A stretch of 48,892 nt of DNA. Origin: Melioribacter roseus (lineage in GTDB: Bacteria; Bacteroidota; Ignavibacteria; Ignavibacteriales; Melioribacteraceae). The stretch lies in NCBI GenBank assembly GCA_020723165.1, contig DYJK01000011.1:1-48892 (forward strand), in the 5' to 3' direction. Shown piece by piece: positions 18,385 to 27,634 of the stretch; within the stretch, counting starts at the first letter, position 1; each line of letters starts with the position of its first letter. The position numbers and the translations under genes are program-made. The notes under the pieces were generated by a model that had not been told where the DNA came from, made no database searches, and was given only the letters and a program-made list of their open reading frames with translations.

Positions 18385-19473
18385 TTATTCTTTTTGTGAG
18401 AGGGATCTTTCGCTGATGCTATCGAATACATGAATCTTATCTTTATCGAAAAGAACTTTTATCGATTGATTGTATTTCAAATCTTCAGTCAAAACAGATC
18501 TGCAGACAAGTTTCTGACTGCCAATGGTGAAGTGAATCAGCGATTCGTTTCCGAGAGGTTCGTGCAATTCAACCTTCACATTGATGCCGGTCGATAACTC
18601 TTTAGACGAAATAATTTTTATATCTTCAGGTCTTATTCCAAGAATAATACTACTATTACCGGCAGAATCAATTTTATTATCTAATTGAATTTCCAGCATC
18701 CCTTCGTTTGAAACGAACTTATTATTATCTATTAACTTTCCATAAATAAAATTCATAGCCGGGCTGCCGATAAATCCGGCTGCGAATTTATTAACCGGCT
18801 TGCGGTAAATATTCATCGGTGTGTCTACTTGTTGAATAACCCCATTCTTCATAAGTACTATTCTATCTGCCATTGTCATTGCTTCTACCTGGTCATGCGT
18901 AACATAAATCATTGTAGTGTTAAGTTTCTTATGAAGCTTCGAAATTTCCGTGCGCATTTGCACTCTCAATTTTGCATCAAGGTTACTCAATGGCTCATCA
19001 AACAGAAAAACTTTGGGGTTACGGACAATTGCGCGGCCAAGGGCAACACGCTGCTTTTGTCCGCCGGAAAGTTCTTTAGGTTTACGCTTAAGTAATTCTT
19101 CAATACCAAGAATGGCGGCTGCTTCATTTACTCTTTTGCTAATTTCTCCCTTATCAAAGTTTCTAAGTTTTAATCCAAATGCCAGATTCTCGTAAACTGA
19201 CATATGAGGGTACAATGCATAATTCTGAAAAACCATCGCTATGTCGCGGTCTTTTGGTGCAATATCGTTAACAAGTTTTCCATCGATATAAATTTCACCG
19301 CTGTCGATTTCTTCGAGTCCGGCAACCATACGTAATAACGTTGTTTTACCGCAGCCGGATGGCCCCACAAACACAATAAATTCACTATCATAAATCTTCA
19401 ATGAAAAATCATTAACTACATTTATTTTCCCATCGTAAGATTTGCAAACATTCTTAAAAATAATTTCAGCCAT
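18385..19473 (-). CDS. ugpC: Sugar ABC transporter ATPase, UgpC/MsmX/MalK type (copy 1)
   Basis: A 362-residue carbohydrate-importer ATPase. Walker A is GPSGCGKTT (38-46), the Q-loop is [10 protein letters not shown], the signature is LSGGQKQR, Walker B is [16 protein letters not shown] and the switch is VTHD. The C-terminal 120 residues form the regulatory TOBE/MalK-like domain (FIGSPAMNFIYG, LGIRPEDIKI). ATPases of this kind energise two-permease sugar importers, and one copy often serves several. It sits between the fused mannose-6-phosphate isomerase (17 bases) and GH38 (8 bases). No permease adjoins it; the only permease pair in the window is at 38893-40607, which also has copy 2 at 43707-44828 nearby. 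Confidence 0.94.
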   Translation of the reverse strand: MAEIIFKNVCKSYDGKINVVNDFSLKIYDSEFIVFVGPSGCGKTTLLRMVAGLEEIDSGEIYIDGKLVNDIAPKDRDIAMVFQNYALYPHMSVYENLAFGLKLRNFDKGEISKRVNEAAAILGIEELLKRKPKELSGGQKQRVALGRAIVRNPKVFLFDEPLSNLDAKLRVQMRTEISKLHKKLNTTMIYVTHDQVEAMTMADRIVLMKNGVIQQVDTPMNIYRKPVNKFAAGFIGSPAMNFIYGKLIDNNKFVSNEGMLEIQLDNKIDSAGNSSIILGIRPEDIKIISSKELSTGINVKVELHEPLGNESLIHFTIGSQKLVCRSVLTEDLKYNQSIKVLFDKDKIHVFDSISERSLSQKE

Positions 19474-19490
19474 ATTAAATTCTTCTTTTG

Positions 19491-21341
19491 TTAATCGTTA
19501 GGATCGTTTACCGGTATTGAAATTCCAACTTCGGGCTTAACATAAACAAGGACAAGTTTGCAAGGTTTTCTGCCGGTATTTATAAAAGTAACTTGCTCTG
19601 CCGCAGCCGGAATAAGCATTGTTTCAATATACGCAAGCGATGTAGTCCTTCCTTTAGAAGATACAACATCGATCGTTTCGCCTTCAACAAGATTAATTGC
19701 ATATCCCTTACCATCGGTATTTATCGTGTAGCTCTTTTCAAATTCAACTCTCAAGATTTTATAAAAGGTAAAAGGCTTATCATAAAGTTCGAATAGTTTC
19801 CAGTCTTTCCCGGAATCAATTAGTTTTGGTTTTGCAAGCAGATTCTCCTTAACCCAGCTGCTTGTTCTTTCCGTTCGTATATTGGCAAATCCTCTTTCGA
19901 TATTGATAGGTCTTAATTTTCCTTCGAGATCTCTGCGTAAATAATCATAAATTTTAAATGTGAAGATATACGGAGTCGCGCTGATTTCAAGAACTAAGTT
20001 TCCGCTGCCGCTGCAATGCACAGTTCCATTCGGAATACAGAATAAATCGTGCGGCTTACTTGGTTCGCTGTTTACATATTTATCAATATCTATTTCGATC
20101 TCTTCTTTCGCGGATTTTAAGAGATCTTTTTTGAAATTATCAATATTACATCCTTCTTGTAAACCGATGTAAACCCTTGAATCCGGCTTAGAATTTACAA
20201 TGTAATATGTTTCATCTTGTGTATAAGTTTCACCGAATTCTCTTTTAATGTAAGTTGGTCTCGGATGAACTTGCGTTGATAAATTACCACCATCGATAGT
20301 ATCAAGGTAATCAAATCTTATCGGCCATTCGTATTTAAATTGATTCGCAATGTGTTCACCAAGAATATTTTTATTATTAAAGTACATCACGAAATCAAAA
20401 GAGCATTCCAGGAAATTATCGCCGCTCCGGAATATCACCCCGTTTTCCGGAACAATCAATTCAAACGACCACGCATAATTGGGCTTATCTTTATCGAGGT
20501 CCATATGCCACTTCATATATTGCCCGCCCCATGGTCCCGGGTAAAACCACGGACGCACCCTGAAAGGCGATTGCGATAATTCATTTAATGCATTTCTAAA
20601 ATCATCTCCATCTATAAATGCCGGGTTATCATCATCTTGCCCGTCTATAAACAATGATATATAGTTAAGAATTCTCTTCTTCTGGCGATTAAACGAAGGC
20701 CACTCAATGAAATAAGAACGTTTATAGAACTCCTCAAAATCTTTTGCTAAGTAACCGGTATTATTTGCTTTTCCATGACGGAACATATCTTGAATTGTAT
20801 CTTTTGGAATATCAACATACCAGAGTTCATCCCACAATTCTATTAAAGACGCACCGGTACCAACGATGATTGTCAGTTTCCCTGATTTGTCTCCGCGTCT
20901 TACGGCAGATTCAATTCTTAAGTCGGCAATTTTCTTTGTATCAAAAAACACCTCCGGGCCAAACGGATAATGTGTTCCAAAAATTCTATCATCACCACCA
21001 AGAAATGGTTTAAGATCTTCATTAATCTTATCTGCTTCTCTCAGGTATAGATCGAACCGGATAAATTCAAAATTAATTTTTTTATTCTCCAAACTTTCCC
21101 GGAAACCATTTACTATATTTTCCCAGTTGACGCCGGGATATCCATCAATTACAAGGACACGCAAACCCTTATTAATTTTTGATATTACACTATCAGCTAA
21201 TTTGTTATAACTCTTCTGAATTTTTTCTTTCTCAATATCAAAAGTTGGCAATACTTCATACAGACCTTTAGGGTAAATATCATTCCCTTCCGGTAATGGT
21301 GTTTGAAAAGGACTTTCAAGCGACTTACTTCTATCTTCCAT
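19491..21341 (-). CDS. Class I mannose-6-phosphate isomerase fused to a degenerate P-loop kinase-like domain
   Basis: A 616-residue two-part protein. Residues 259-616 are a ManA-type cupin isomerase: WGGQYMKWHM, then the zinc ligands Gln357 and His359 (STQVHP), Glu377 (DETYYI) and His442 (PNGTVHCSGSG). All four ligands of the known enzymes are kept, so it should interconvert mannose-6-phosphate and fructose-6-phosphate. Residues about 1-250 look like a uridine-kinase/P-loop fold (GLRVLVIDGYPGVNWENIV near 59-77, RFDLYLREADKIN near 95), but the Walker A Gly-Lys-Ser/Thr is missing, so that part probably cannot bind ATP normally. It lies 23 bases after the ROK kinase gene, giving kinase plus isomerase for mannose entry into glycolysis. 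Ordinary ManA proteins are 300-400 residues. Confidence 0.85.
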   Translation of the reverse strand: MEDRSKSLESPFQTPLPEGNDIYPKGLYEVLPTFDIEKEKIQKSYNKLADSVISKINKGLRVLVIDGYPGVNWENIVNGFRESLENKKINFEFIRFDLYLREADKINEDLKPFLGGDDRIFGTHYPFGPEVFFDTKKIADLRIESAVRRGDKSGKLTIIVGTGASLIELWDELWYVDIPKDTIQDMFRHGKANNTGYLAKDFEEFYKRSYFIEWPSFNRQKKRILNYISLFIDGQDDDNPAFIDGDDFRNALNELSQSPFRVRPWFYPGPWGGQYMKWHMDLDKDKPNYAWSFELIVPENGVIFRSGDNFLECSFDFVMYFNNKNILGEHIANQFKYEWPIRFDYLDTIDGGNLSTQVHPRPTYIKREFGETYTQDETYYIVNSKPDSRVYIGLQEGCNIDNFKKDLLKSAKEEIEIDIDKYVNSEPSKPHDLFCIPNGTVHCSGSGNLVLEISATPYIFTFKIYDYLRRDLEGKLRPINIERGFANIRTERTSSWVKENLLAKPKLIDSGKDWKLFELYDKPFTFYKILRVEFEKSYTINTDGKGYAINLVEGETIDVVSSKGRTTSLAYIETMLIPAAAEQVTFINTGRKPCKLVLVYVKPEVGISIPVNDPND

Positions 21342-21364
21342 TAATATTCCTTAACTATAAATTG

Positions 21365-22264
21365 TTATCTATCTAAAAATGCCGCACCGATACACGCAGC
21401 TTTGTCTTCTAATTGTGAGGGCAATATTTCAATATTACCTTTTGGGACTGTCCATGCCCTTCTCTTAACTATCTCGGTTAATACCGGGATTATCTTATCA
21501 TGGCTATTCATCAATCCGCCTCCCAAGATCACCCTATTAATTCCATACGCATGAACAACATTCACTATACCGAGAGCAAGATTTTCACGAAACTCATTTG
21601 CAACTGATTTGTATTTATCGTTTGAATCAGATTCATCGAAAAAAGTTTTTAACGGATTTTCTTTTTCAACTAATTGAGGAAATTTATTCAGCACCTTTTT
21701 CTCTAATGACGATGCCGAACAATACAATTCCAAACAGCCTTTGTTACCGCATGGGCATTCTGCACCGTTTCGATCAATACTAATATGTCCGCCAAGAACA
21801 CCGCTCATAGGATTTTCCGAACCGAATAATTTTCTATCTATCACAGCGGCACAACCAATGCCGGTACCAAGTGTTATTACAATTACCGAGTTAAAATTTT
21901 TTCCGGCACCGAATTTCCACTCTCCATAAGCATATGAACGAGCATCATTATCAATTACAAATGGAATATTAAGCTTTGTAGAAAACAGTTTTTGGAGATT
22001 TATACCGGCAAACTCATTCGCTGCCCCTACATCGTTGATCAATTCGCCGGTATTTCGGTTGATCAATCCTTTGATAGCCAAACCTCCGCACAAAATTTTT
22101 TCATTACCGGCAAACTTTTTCGTCTCTTCCAGCAAATTGAGTAATAACGCGTTCGTGTTTCTCAAATCGATAAGTTTCTTCACTGAAAATTTGTATGTAG
22201 AACCATCTTCCCCGAACAAACCGAATTTAATATTCGTGCCCCCGAAATCTATTCCTATCCTCAT
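21365..22264 (-). CDS. ROK-family sugar kinase (mannokinase/glucokinase-like)
   Basis: A 299-residue ROK kinase. The phosphate loop IDFGGTNIKFGLF is at the N-terminus. The catalytic base is Asp107 in FVIDNDARSYAYGEWKFGAG. ITLGTGIGCAAVID is the second phosphate loop. The structural zinc motif is His160 with CPCGNKGCLE (Cys170, Cys172, Cys177). It phosphorylates a hexose at O6 using ATP. Mannose is likely because the next gene encodes a mannose-6-phosphate isomerase and mannosidases surround it, but ROK kinases are often broad. Its ATG overlaps the esterase stop (ATGA, 22261-22264), a sign of translational coupling. Confidence 0.93.
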   Translation of the reverse strand: MRIGIDFGGTNIKFGLFGEDGSTYKFSVKKLIDLRNTNALLLNLLEETKKFAGNEKILCGGLAIKGLINRNTGELINDVGAANEFAGINLQKLFSTKLNIPFVIDNDARSYAYGEWKFGAGKNFNSVIVITLGTGIGCAAVIDRKLFGSENPMSGVLGGHISIDRNGAECPCGNKGCLELYCSASSLEKKVLNKFPQLVEKENPLKTFFDESDSNDKYKSVANEFRENLALGIVNVVHAYGINRVILGGGLMNSHDKIIPVLTEIVKRRAWTVPKGNIEILPSQLEDKAACIGAAFLDR

Positions 22265-23226
22265 TGCTCATCCTTCGGGAAAAAATAAATTAGCACATCG
22301 ATCAGATGTCTTTTCCAGTTGCCCCACGTGTGTCCTTCGGAATATTCCTTGTAAACGAAATCATAACCTTTATCTTCCAAAACTTTTTTAAAGCGTCTGT
22401 TCGCTTCAAGAAAATTTGATTCTTCTTTCGGCAAGAACGAGGCACCAACTACTTCTTCGTAAATACCTATATCTACATAAAGCTTGATATCTTTTTTCTG
22501 TTCCAACTTATAGAGATTTATCAGTTTATCATTATTAAATGATTGGTAACCAGACTGGCTACAACCATTGGCAAAAACATCAGGACGTGCGAACGGAATG
22601 TATGCCGAAATCAATCCCCCAAAAGAATCACCCGTAACTAACCGCGCTTTGGGATCTGCGACAGTACTATAATTTTTATCTACGAATGGAATTAACTCTT
22701 CAGCAAAAAATTTAACATAATTATCGTTCAAGCCATACTCTGTCATTCTATTCGGTATTCCGGGTTGAAATCTGTTTGGAGGTGTAACAAATACTGCCAT
22801 CATTGGTTTGATTTTATTATCGCGTATCAACTGATCAATCGTTGTCGGCACTTGCGCAAATTCAACGTAGTCAATTCCGTCTTGCAGATAAAGAACCGGG
22901 TATTTTGTTTCCGAATTATAGCCGGGAGGAAGGTAAACATGTATCGTATGTTTATAGCCCAAACATTCCGAATCGATTTCATGTACTTTCAAATTTTCGA
23001 CACCTCCCTTTTTACCGTAAATAAATTCATTAAAGTACTTGTGCCTTTCATATGTCGGCATTGCAAGTTCGGAAAGTTCACCAAAACCGTTGAGCGATTT
23101 AAACGGATTAAGCGGATCGAGCGACCACATACTATTTTTGCCGAACATTAGCCAATATTCAATTCGAGCATCAGCCGGTGCGTTCCCCTTTAGATAGAAA
23201 AGATCAGTACCTTCAATTTTTTTCAT
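22261..23226 (-). CDS. Alpha/beta-hydrolase esterase (enterochelin-esterase-like), 5'-truncated by an upstream in-frame stop
   Basis: A 321-residue Esterase-D-like protein as it stands. The catalytic serine is in GDSFGG (Ser201), the histidine in EGHTWGNWKRH (His299), and the acid probably lies in the YVDIGIYEE region. Its first residues (DARIEYWLMF, SMWSLDPLNPFK) are the middle of an early-set/CBM48-like domain, so the protein starts inside a domain. In the same frame, codons upstream to an ATG at 23512-23514 encode the missing signal peptide and domain start, split by a single TAA at 23347-23349. What remains would be cytoplasmic and may fold poorly. Family members act on feruloyl, acetyl or siderophore esters; an acyl group on a glycan is the contextual guess. 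It overlaps the ROK gene by four bases. Confidence 0.8.
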   Translation of the reverse strand: MKKIEGTDLFYLKGNAPADARIEYWLMFGKNSMWSLDPLNPFKSLNGFGELSELAMPTYERHKYFNEFIYGKKGGVENLKVHEIDSECLGYKHTIHVYLPPGYNSETKYPVLYLQDGIDYVEFAQVPTTIDQLIRDNKIKPMMAVFVTPPNRFQPGIPNRMTEYGLNDNYVKFFAEELIPFVDKNYSTVADPKARLVTGDSFGGLISAYIPFARPDVFANGCSQSGYQSFNNDKLINLYKLEQKKDIKLYVDIGIYEEVVGASFLPKEESNFLEANRRFKKVLEDKGYDFVYKEYSEGHTWGNWKRHLIDVLIYFFPKDEQ

Positions 23227-23514
23227 CCATACAATATCTGTCCAACTGTTAATATCACCAAGGACACCAACCGAATCATTTTCTCCTTTGTAAAAGAGAA
23301 TGTAGGTAGTATCGTTTTCAAAAACCGGGTACGTTGATTGCAGTTTTTAGTAGAATGATTCGCTTAATTCTTTTTTTAACCGGGAATCGTTTGCATTATA
23401 AATTTCTTTAAGAAAATCATTGAACATCGGGTTATTAATCTTTTCTTGCATAAAGTTAACCGCCGGAAATATCGTTATAAGTAAAAATATTATTACTAAA
23501 TGATGTCTTTTCAT
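23227..23514 (-). pseudogene. Detached 5' end of the esterase gene, with in-frame TAA
   Basis: From ATG 23512-23514, in the same frame as the esterase at 22261-23226, 55 codons read MKRHHLVIIFLLITIFPAVN (a signal peptide) followed by QEKINNPMFNDFLKEIYN and a charged stretch ending SESFY. A TAA at 23347-23349 then interrupts. The 40 codons after the stop continue in frame without another stop (KLQSTYPVFENDTTYILFYK, then an early-set-like strand pattern) into MKKIEGTDL of the annotated esterase. A single base change (for example AAA to TAA) would explain the break. The full-length product would be about 417 residues and exported. It begins 8 bases after the stop of the glycosidase gene at 23522-25588. 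Confidence 0.75.
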
Positions 23515-23521
23515 TTTAAAG

Positions 23522-25588
23522 TCACTTTACTTTTAATATACCTTTTTTAGAAACATTATAAATTTCATTATGATATTTGAGATTGTGTAGCTCGGCTTTC
23601 GGATCGAACTCGCCGAATTGCGGTTTCGATTTAATACCGTCAAACTTTGTTGCCTTCACTCCGAAGATTCCTTCGATGATTGTTGAAACGTAATTCCCGG
23701 CAGAAGAGCAAGCCCAATCCGCACCGTAAGGCCATTCGTAAAAAGCTTTCAACGCACCGCCGGAATCCGGTTTCATTGCACTTTCTACAAAATGACATTG
23801 ACCAAATGGCCCTTGATTAGCGGACTTTGCAACACCTTTCAACCATTTGAATGCAAGATCACCCTTGCCGATATTATACAAACCGGTTGCGGCAAGCGAA
23901 GGCCATGCTGTGTAGGCACCATTCCATTGGTGATCCGGCCGAACGCTGAACATTGCGTTGTTATCCTTCGGTGATAAAGCCCGCATCCAAATTGGCGTTT
24001 GAAGTTCGTTCACAAAAAAGTTTACCATTTCTTCTTTTTGTTTAGAAGTTAGATCATCGGGAATTGTATTTAGTATGGTCATAAAATCATAACAATGCCG
24101 GACCTCTACAAGCTTACCATCCGGGAAACGCGTGTTCCAAAATCCTTTACCATCGGAGTATAGTTTCATCAATTCATCTAAAACTACTTTTGCCTCTGTT
24201 GCTAATTCGGAAGACGAAGAATCATTATATTTTTTTGAAAGTATTTCTGAAAGTGTGCGGAGATTAAAAACATTTCCGGAATTTAAACTCGCAACTTCGT
24301 GAATGTACGTGCTTACACATTCCAACAAATTATTTATACCGCCATAATCCGCCAGACTAGAAGAGGTTTTAAATTGCCTATAGTTTGTTGCAAACTCTTT
24401 TAGATAATCAATCACCTTTTTACCCGAATCGTCAATAGTTTTATCGAGCCAATCAAAATTTCCGTTCCATGATAAATAGTCGTTGGAAATCCACGTTAAA
24501 GCAAAATCATTTACAGAATACCAAGGTCCAACAGTCCTCCCGTTTAAATACTCGGTACCAAAGTGAGTGTGAATATCCGTCCTCATCCATAATTCAATAT
24601 ATTTTCTCATCACTTCGGGATCGAGAAGCGCGTGAACGGTGGAACTCAAATAATAATCCCAGATAAAAGTAGTGCCTTGCCAATAACGCGGCATCAATGT
24701 ATCATATGCGCGACCGTAAACCGAGTATGGATTATCACGGCGGAAATAAACTGTGCCAAGGACACCCATGTAATATAAACGCGATATGTCTTCATCATCT
24801 GTATGAAGTTCAGGTAAAAAACCGGAGTACTCTGAATTGCCGGGAGTGAATATTGCTTTAATCTGTTTATTCCATTCCGATTCGTTTATTTCAAAAAGAT
24901 TTTCAATCCACTCGTTCGCAAGCGAATCAAATTGCTTGAACGTTTCCCCGGCTTTTTCACCGAGAACATTTATATAATAGATTACTCCAATCCCATTCGC
25001 CGGGATGAGGATTTTCTTTTCAACTCCGAACTCATTTACGGTATCGGCTTTCGGATACATTCCTTGAACTGAACATGCCTCACTGTGTACAGCTTCAAAC
25101 AAAACTGCGTTGCGCGATTCTTCAATTGTAATTTTATTGTCTTCTTCCAGCGGTGGATGATACATTTTCCCGCTGTCAAAATTTTTTGTGATAGTGCTGC
25201 TTGTTCCAAATTTTAATGTTAGTTTCTTATCCGAACCACTGTTATTCATAATTTCTAACCTGATAACAGCAGCCATTTTTCCAAACGGAAGTATTGTTGT
25301 GGATTTTAATTTTAATCCTTCAGCTTCAGTTTCTCTAACAATTTTATCAGGGTACCAGGTGAAACCTATTTCGTTATTCAGCGAAGGGAAATACCATCCG
25401 TTCAAAAACAAACTGCCGGTAACTTTATCGGAGTTTGTGAAAGGCGGAAAATTAAAACTTCTTATCCCGGTGATGTCAAAATCTGCCTGGCATGTACCAA
25501 AAAAATTAGTAATGCCCGGCGAATTAAAAAGATCACCGAATTTGTGTTTAAGTTTGTCGCTTCTTAAATCATTTACTACCGGAATCAA
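23522..25588 (-). CDS. Six-hairpin (alpha/alpha)6-barrel glycosidase, GH63/MGH1-like
   Basis: A 688-residue protein without a signal peptide. The start is a TTG at 25586-25588 behind TAGGAG with six-base spacing; the nearby ATG is out of frame. The first 230 residues are beta-rich (FTWYPDKIVRETEAEGLKLK, RLEIMNNSGSDKKLTLKFG), a super-sandwich domain. From about 270 onward there are alternating helices with glycosidase-like blocks RYWQGTTFIWDYYLSSTVHA, WMRTDIHTHFGTEYLNGRTV, FWNTRFPDGK, RPDHQWNGAYTAWPS and FYEWPYGADWACSSAG. This layout fits the GH63/MGH1-type six-hairpin clan, which includes alpha-glucosidases and mannosylglycerate hydrolases. I cannot fix the family or substrate. It lies among mannosidases in one co-directional run. 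Confidence 0.72.
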   Translation of the reverse strand: MIPVVNDLRSDKLKHKFGDLFNSPGITNFFGTCQADFDITGIRSFNFPPFTNSDKVTGSLFLNGWYFPSLNNEIGFTWYPDKIVRETEAEGLKLKSTTILPFGKMAAVIRLEIMNNSGSDKKLTLKFGTSSTITKNFDSGKMYHPPLEEDNKITIEESRNAVLFEAVHSEACSVQGMYPKADTVNEFGVEKKILIPANGIGVIYYINVLGEKAGETFKQFDSLANEWIENLFEINESEWNKQIKAIFTPGNSEYSGFLPELHTDDEDISRLYYMGVLGTVYFRRDNPYSVYGRAYDTLMPRYWQGTTFIWDYYLSSTVHALLDPEVMRKYIELWMRTDIHTHFGTEYLNGRTVGPWYSVNDFALTWISNDYLSWNGNFDWLDKTIDDSGKKVIDYLKEFATNYRQFKTSSSLADYGGINNLLECVSTYIHEVASLNSGNVFNLRTLSEILSKKYNDSSSSELATEAKVVLDELMKLYSDGKGFWNTRFPDGKLVEVRHCYDFMTILNTIPDDLTSKQKEEMVNFFVNELQTPIWMRALSPKDNNAMFSVRPDHQWNGAYTAWPSLAATGLYNIGKGDLAFKWLKGVAKSANQGPFGQCHFVESAMKPDSGGALKAFYEWPYGADWACSSAGNYVSTIIEGIFGVKATKFDGIKSKPQFGEFDPKAELHNLKYHNEIYNVSKKGILKVK

Positions 25589-25601
25589 ACATAGCTCCTA
25601 T

Positions 25602-26669
25602 TTATTCAAATGTTACTTCTATCAAATGAGGATAGTACTCCTCAAATTCCACGTATGTTATATAAACAGTCTGTCCATTGTTTTTTGACAAAGCCGGGTG
25701 TTCCTTACCGGCATAAATCAATTGCGGGTAAGATAATTCAACTGGGCGATCTATTTTTATTTGATAAAGTTCAGTCGGCAAACTCCACGGGCCCCACGGA
25801 TTATCAGAAGTACGCGCAACTATTTTGCCGCTCAAATCGTAAGAATGGACCGCGAGATATTTTCCTAAATATTTATTGTACGAAACGGATTGTTCATTCG
25901 GCATACCATTAAAAACCGGAATTGCTTTTTCAATATGTCTCGACCATTTCGGGCTGCTGTTTGAAAGATATTCGTAACAATCAAGCTGAACGATTTCATC
26001 TTTTTTTACCCGGGCAAGATAAGATCGTTGAACTTTATCATCACTTTGTAAGACACCATATAGATATAAATACTTTCCATCAACATTCAAAACCGCCGAT
26101 GCAAAATGCGGTTGATCAGCTTTCCACAAAATATCACTGTTGTTAAAATAGATTCTTCTAAAATTCCAATTGATTGAATCTCCGACAGCGATGCCCGAAC
26201 CGATAATTTTAAAGTTAACCGGGAAAATTCCTTCTTCTACTGTTTCAACCTTTATAAAGAAAAGATAAATTCTTGAATTCAATTCAATCCCATGCAAACA
26301 CCAAATTCTATCCTTATCCGGATCTTCATATATTTCAAGAGGGATTAGTTGTTTAATATTTCCGTCTGAATCGAGTATATCATTGAAATCAACAATACCG
26401 GACTCATCAACTTTATTCAAGCTTACAAGCCCGGTATTATTCAACATTTTTTCGATGCCCGCTGTACCACTCATGTCTTTTGGCCCAACAGCTACACCGC
26501 CGGGATACCAAAGACTCTCTCCTGGAATTCTTCTGCCTATCAGCGTATCACCAAAAAACCAAAGAAGCCCATTCTTCAACGGAATTGTAAAAGCACCGTC
26601 TTGTCCTACCATTTTATGACGGTTAGCTTTAAATTGTATTCCCAAATCTTTAACTGATGCTGCTTTCAT
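25602..26669 (-). CDS. DUF4185-like five-bladed beta-propeller protein, cytoplasmic
   Basis: A 355-residue protein (start ATG 26667-26669 taken; a TTG four codons upstream is possible). Residues 15-45 hold GQDGAFTIPLKNGLLWFFGD followed by TLIGRRIPGESLWYPG, the opening of DUF4185/GH43-like propellers. Later blocks are YLYLYGVLQSDDKVQRSYLA, PNEQSVSYNKYLGKYLAVHS, RTSDNPWGPWSLPTELYQ, and HPALSKNNGQTVYITYVEFE. No signal peptide is present. Such five-bladed propellers resemble clan GH-F/GH130 enzymes, but the expected catalytic carboxylates cannot be assigned with confidence, so it may be an enzyme or a binding protein. The same propeller type forms the middle of the surface protein at 31036-32931. 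Confidence 0.65.
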   Translation of the reverse strand: MKAASVKDLGIQFKANRHKMVGQDGAFTIPLKNGLLWFFGDTLIGRRIPGESLWYPGGVAVGPKDMSGTAGIEKMLNNTGLVSLNKVDESGIVDFNDILDSDGNIKQLIPLEIYEDPDKDRIWCLHGIELNSRIYLFFIKVETVEEGIFPVNFKIIGSGIAVGDSINWNFRRIYFNNSDILWKADQPHFASAVLNVDGKYLYLYGVLQSDDKVQRSYLARVKKDEIVQLDCYEYLSNSSPKWSRHIEKAIPVFNGMPNEQSVSYNKYLGKYLAVHSYDLSGKIVARTSDNPWGPWSLPTELYQIKIDRPVELSYPQLIYAGKEHPALSKNNGQTVYITYVEFEEYYPHLIEVTFE

Positions 26670-26763
26670 AATTTTCAACAAGAATAATATGGACGGCTCA
26701 ATTAAGAGAGTTTAATAAAACGGCGTCAACTGTTAGTTAAGCCTCCTAAAGAGTCGTCCTATT

Positions 26764-27609
26764 TTATTTCATCAATAACATTTTCTTTGTACTTTCAAAA
26801 CTTCCGGCTTCAAGTTTATAGAAATAAATTCCGCTTGTTAACTGCGATGCATCAAACTCAACACTCTTCTTACCGGCAGACATCAAGCCATTTATCAAAG
26901 TTGCAACTTCCTGACCTAAAGAATTATAGACCGTTAATACAACATTTGATTCTTCGGGCAGTGTAAAACTGATAACCGTAGAAGGATTGAAAGGATTCGG
27001 GTAATTCTGTGCTAGTGTATATGCAGTTGGAACAATTGATTCTTCTTCAACACCAACTGCCGGAGTTATGGTAACTTTGTGATTCATCGAAGTATCAGCC
27101 CATGCAGAAGAATTATCTTCATCCGTGGTATTTAAACTGGCTAATAGATCGGCAGAATTTTTTGTGGTGCAATAACCGATATTAAAATCACCGGTTCTCT
27201 GCCCAACTTTCAGAACAAGATTGGCTTCGTGAATTACATTTGCTTCGTTTGTATATGCAGCATCGGAAAGTAATTTGATCCACACCATGCCAGCCGGCGG
27301 CGCAAGAACAGAATCGATATTTCCGTAAACCGGTACAGCGTTTGTATCAATTATAAATGAACCGGTACCGACTTGAGAATCATATGTGCCTGAAACAAAT
27401 TCCCAGTCATCCGGTACGAGCACGCAAACTGCGCCAACATGTGCGTTGGCATCTGCTGTCATATCGGTTATTGTAAGTTTAGTTGTAAACTCTCCGCCGG
27501 CTTGAACAGTGGTGGATTGTTCAACTTCGCTTATCAAGCAACCGCTTAACAGCGCCGCAATTAGAACGAAAGAGAAAAATAATTTAAGTGCATCGGTAAT
27601 TTTCATCAT
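26764..27609 (-). CDS. T9SS-tailed surface lipoprotein with a DWE/GTY N-terminal domain
   Basis: A 281-residue exported protein behind a strong AGGAGGT ribosome site. The signal ends in a lipobox, LLSGC (Cys24). Residues about 30-185 form a domain (VLVPDDWEFVSGTYDSQVGTG, LRVGQ-like VLKVGQRTGDFNIGY) that also occupies the N-terminus of the protein at 31036-32931. Residues about 195-281 are a type IX secretion tail: AYTLAQNYPNPFNPSTVISF, then YNSLGQEVATL and SGIYFYKLEAG ending KKMLLMK. I do not recognise the N-domain's function; a carbohydrate-binding or adhesion role is plausible. It lies 25 bases upstream of nothing coding and directly after the secreted GH38 gene, so it is probably made with it. 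Confidence 0.82.
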   Translation of the reverse strand: MMKITDALKLFFSFVLIAALLSGCLISEVEQSTTVQAGGEFTTKLTITDMTADANAHVGAVCVLVPDDWEFVSGTYDSQVGTGSFIIDTNAVPVYGNIDSVLAPPAGMVWIKLLSDAAYTNEANVIHEANLVLKVGQRTGDFNIGYCTTKNSADLLASLNTTDEDNSSAWADTSMNHKVTITPAVGVEEESIVPTAYTLAQNYPNPFNPSTVISFTLPEESNVVLTVYNSLGQEVATLINGLMSAGKKSVEFDASQLTSGIYFYKLEAGSFESTKKMLLMK

Positions 27610-27634
27610 AAGCTACCTCCTTTGTTATGGATTT

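Noticed and set aside
25188-25688. A 166-codon plus-strand frame
   Set aside because: It is antisense to the six-hairpin glycosidase and the propeller gene, both of which have strong protein signals, and has no ribosome site.
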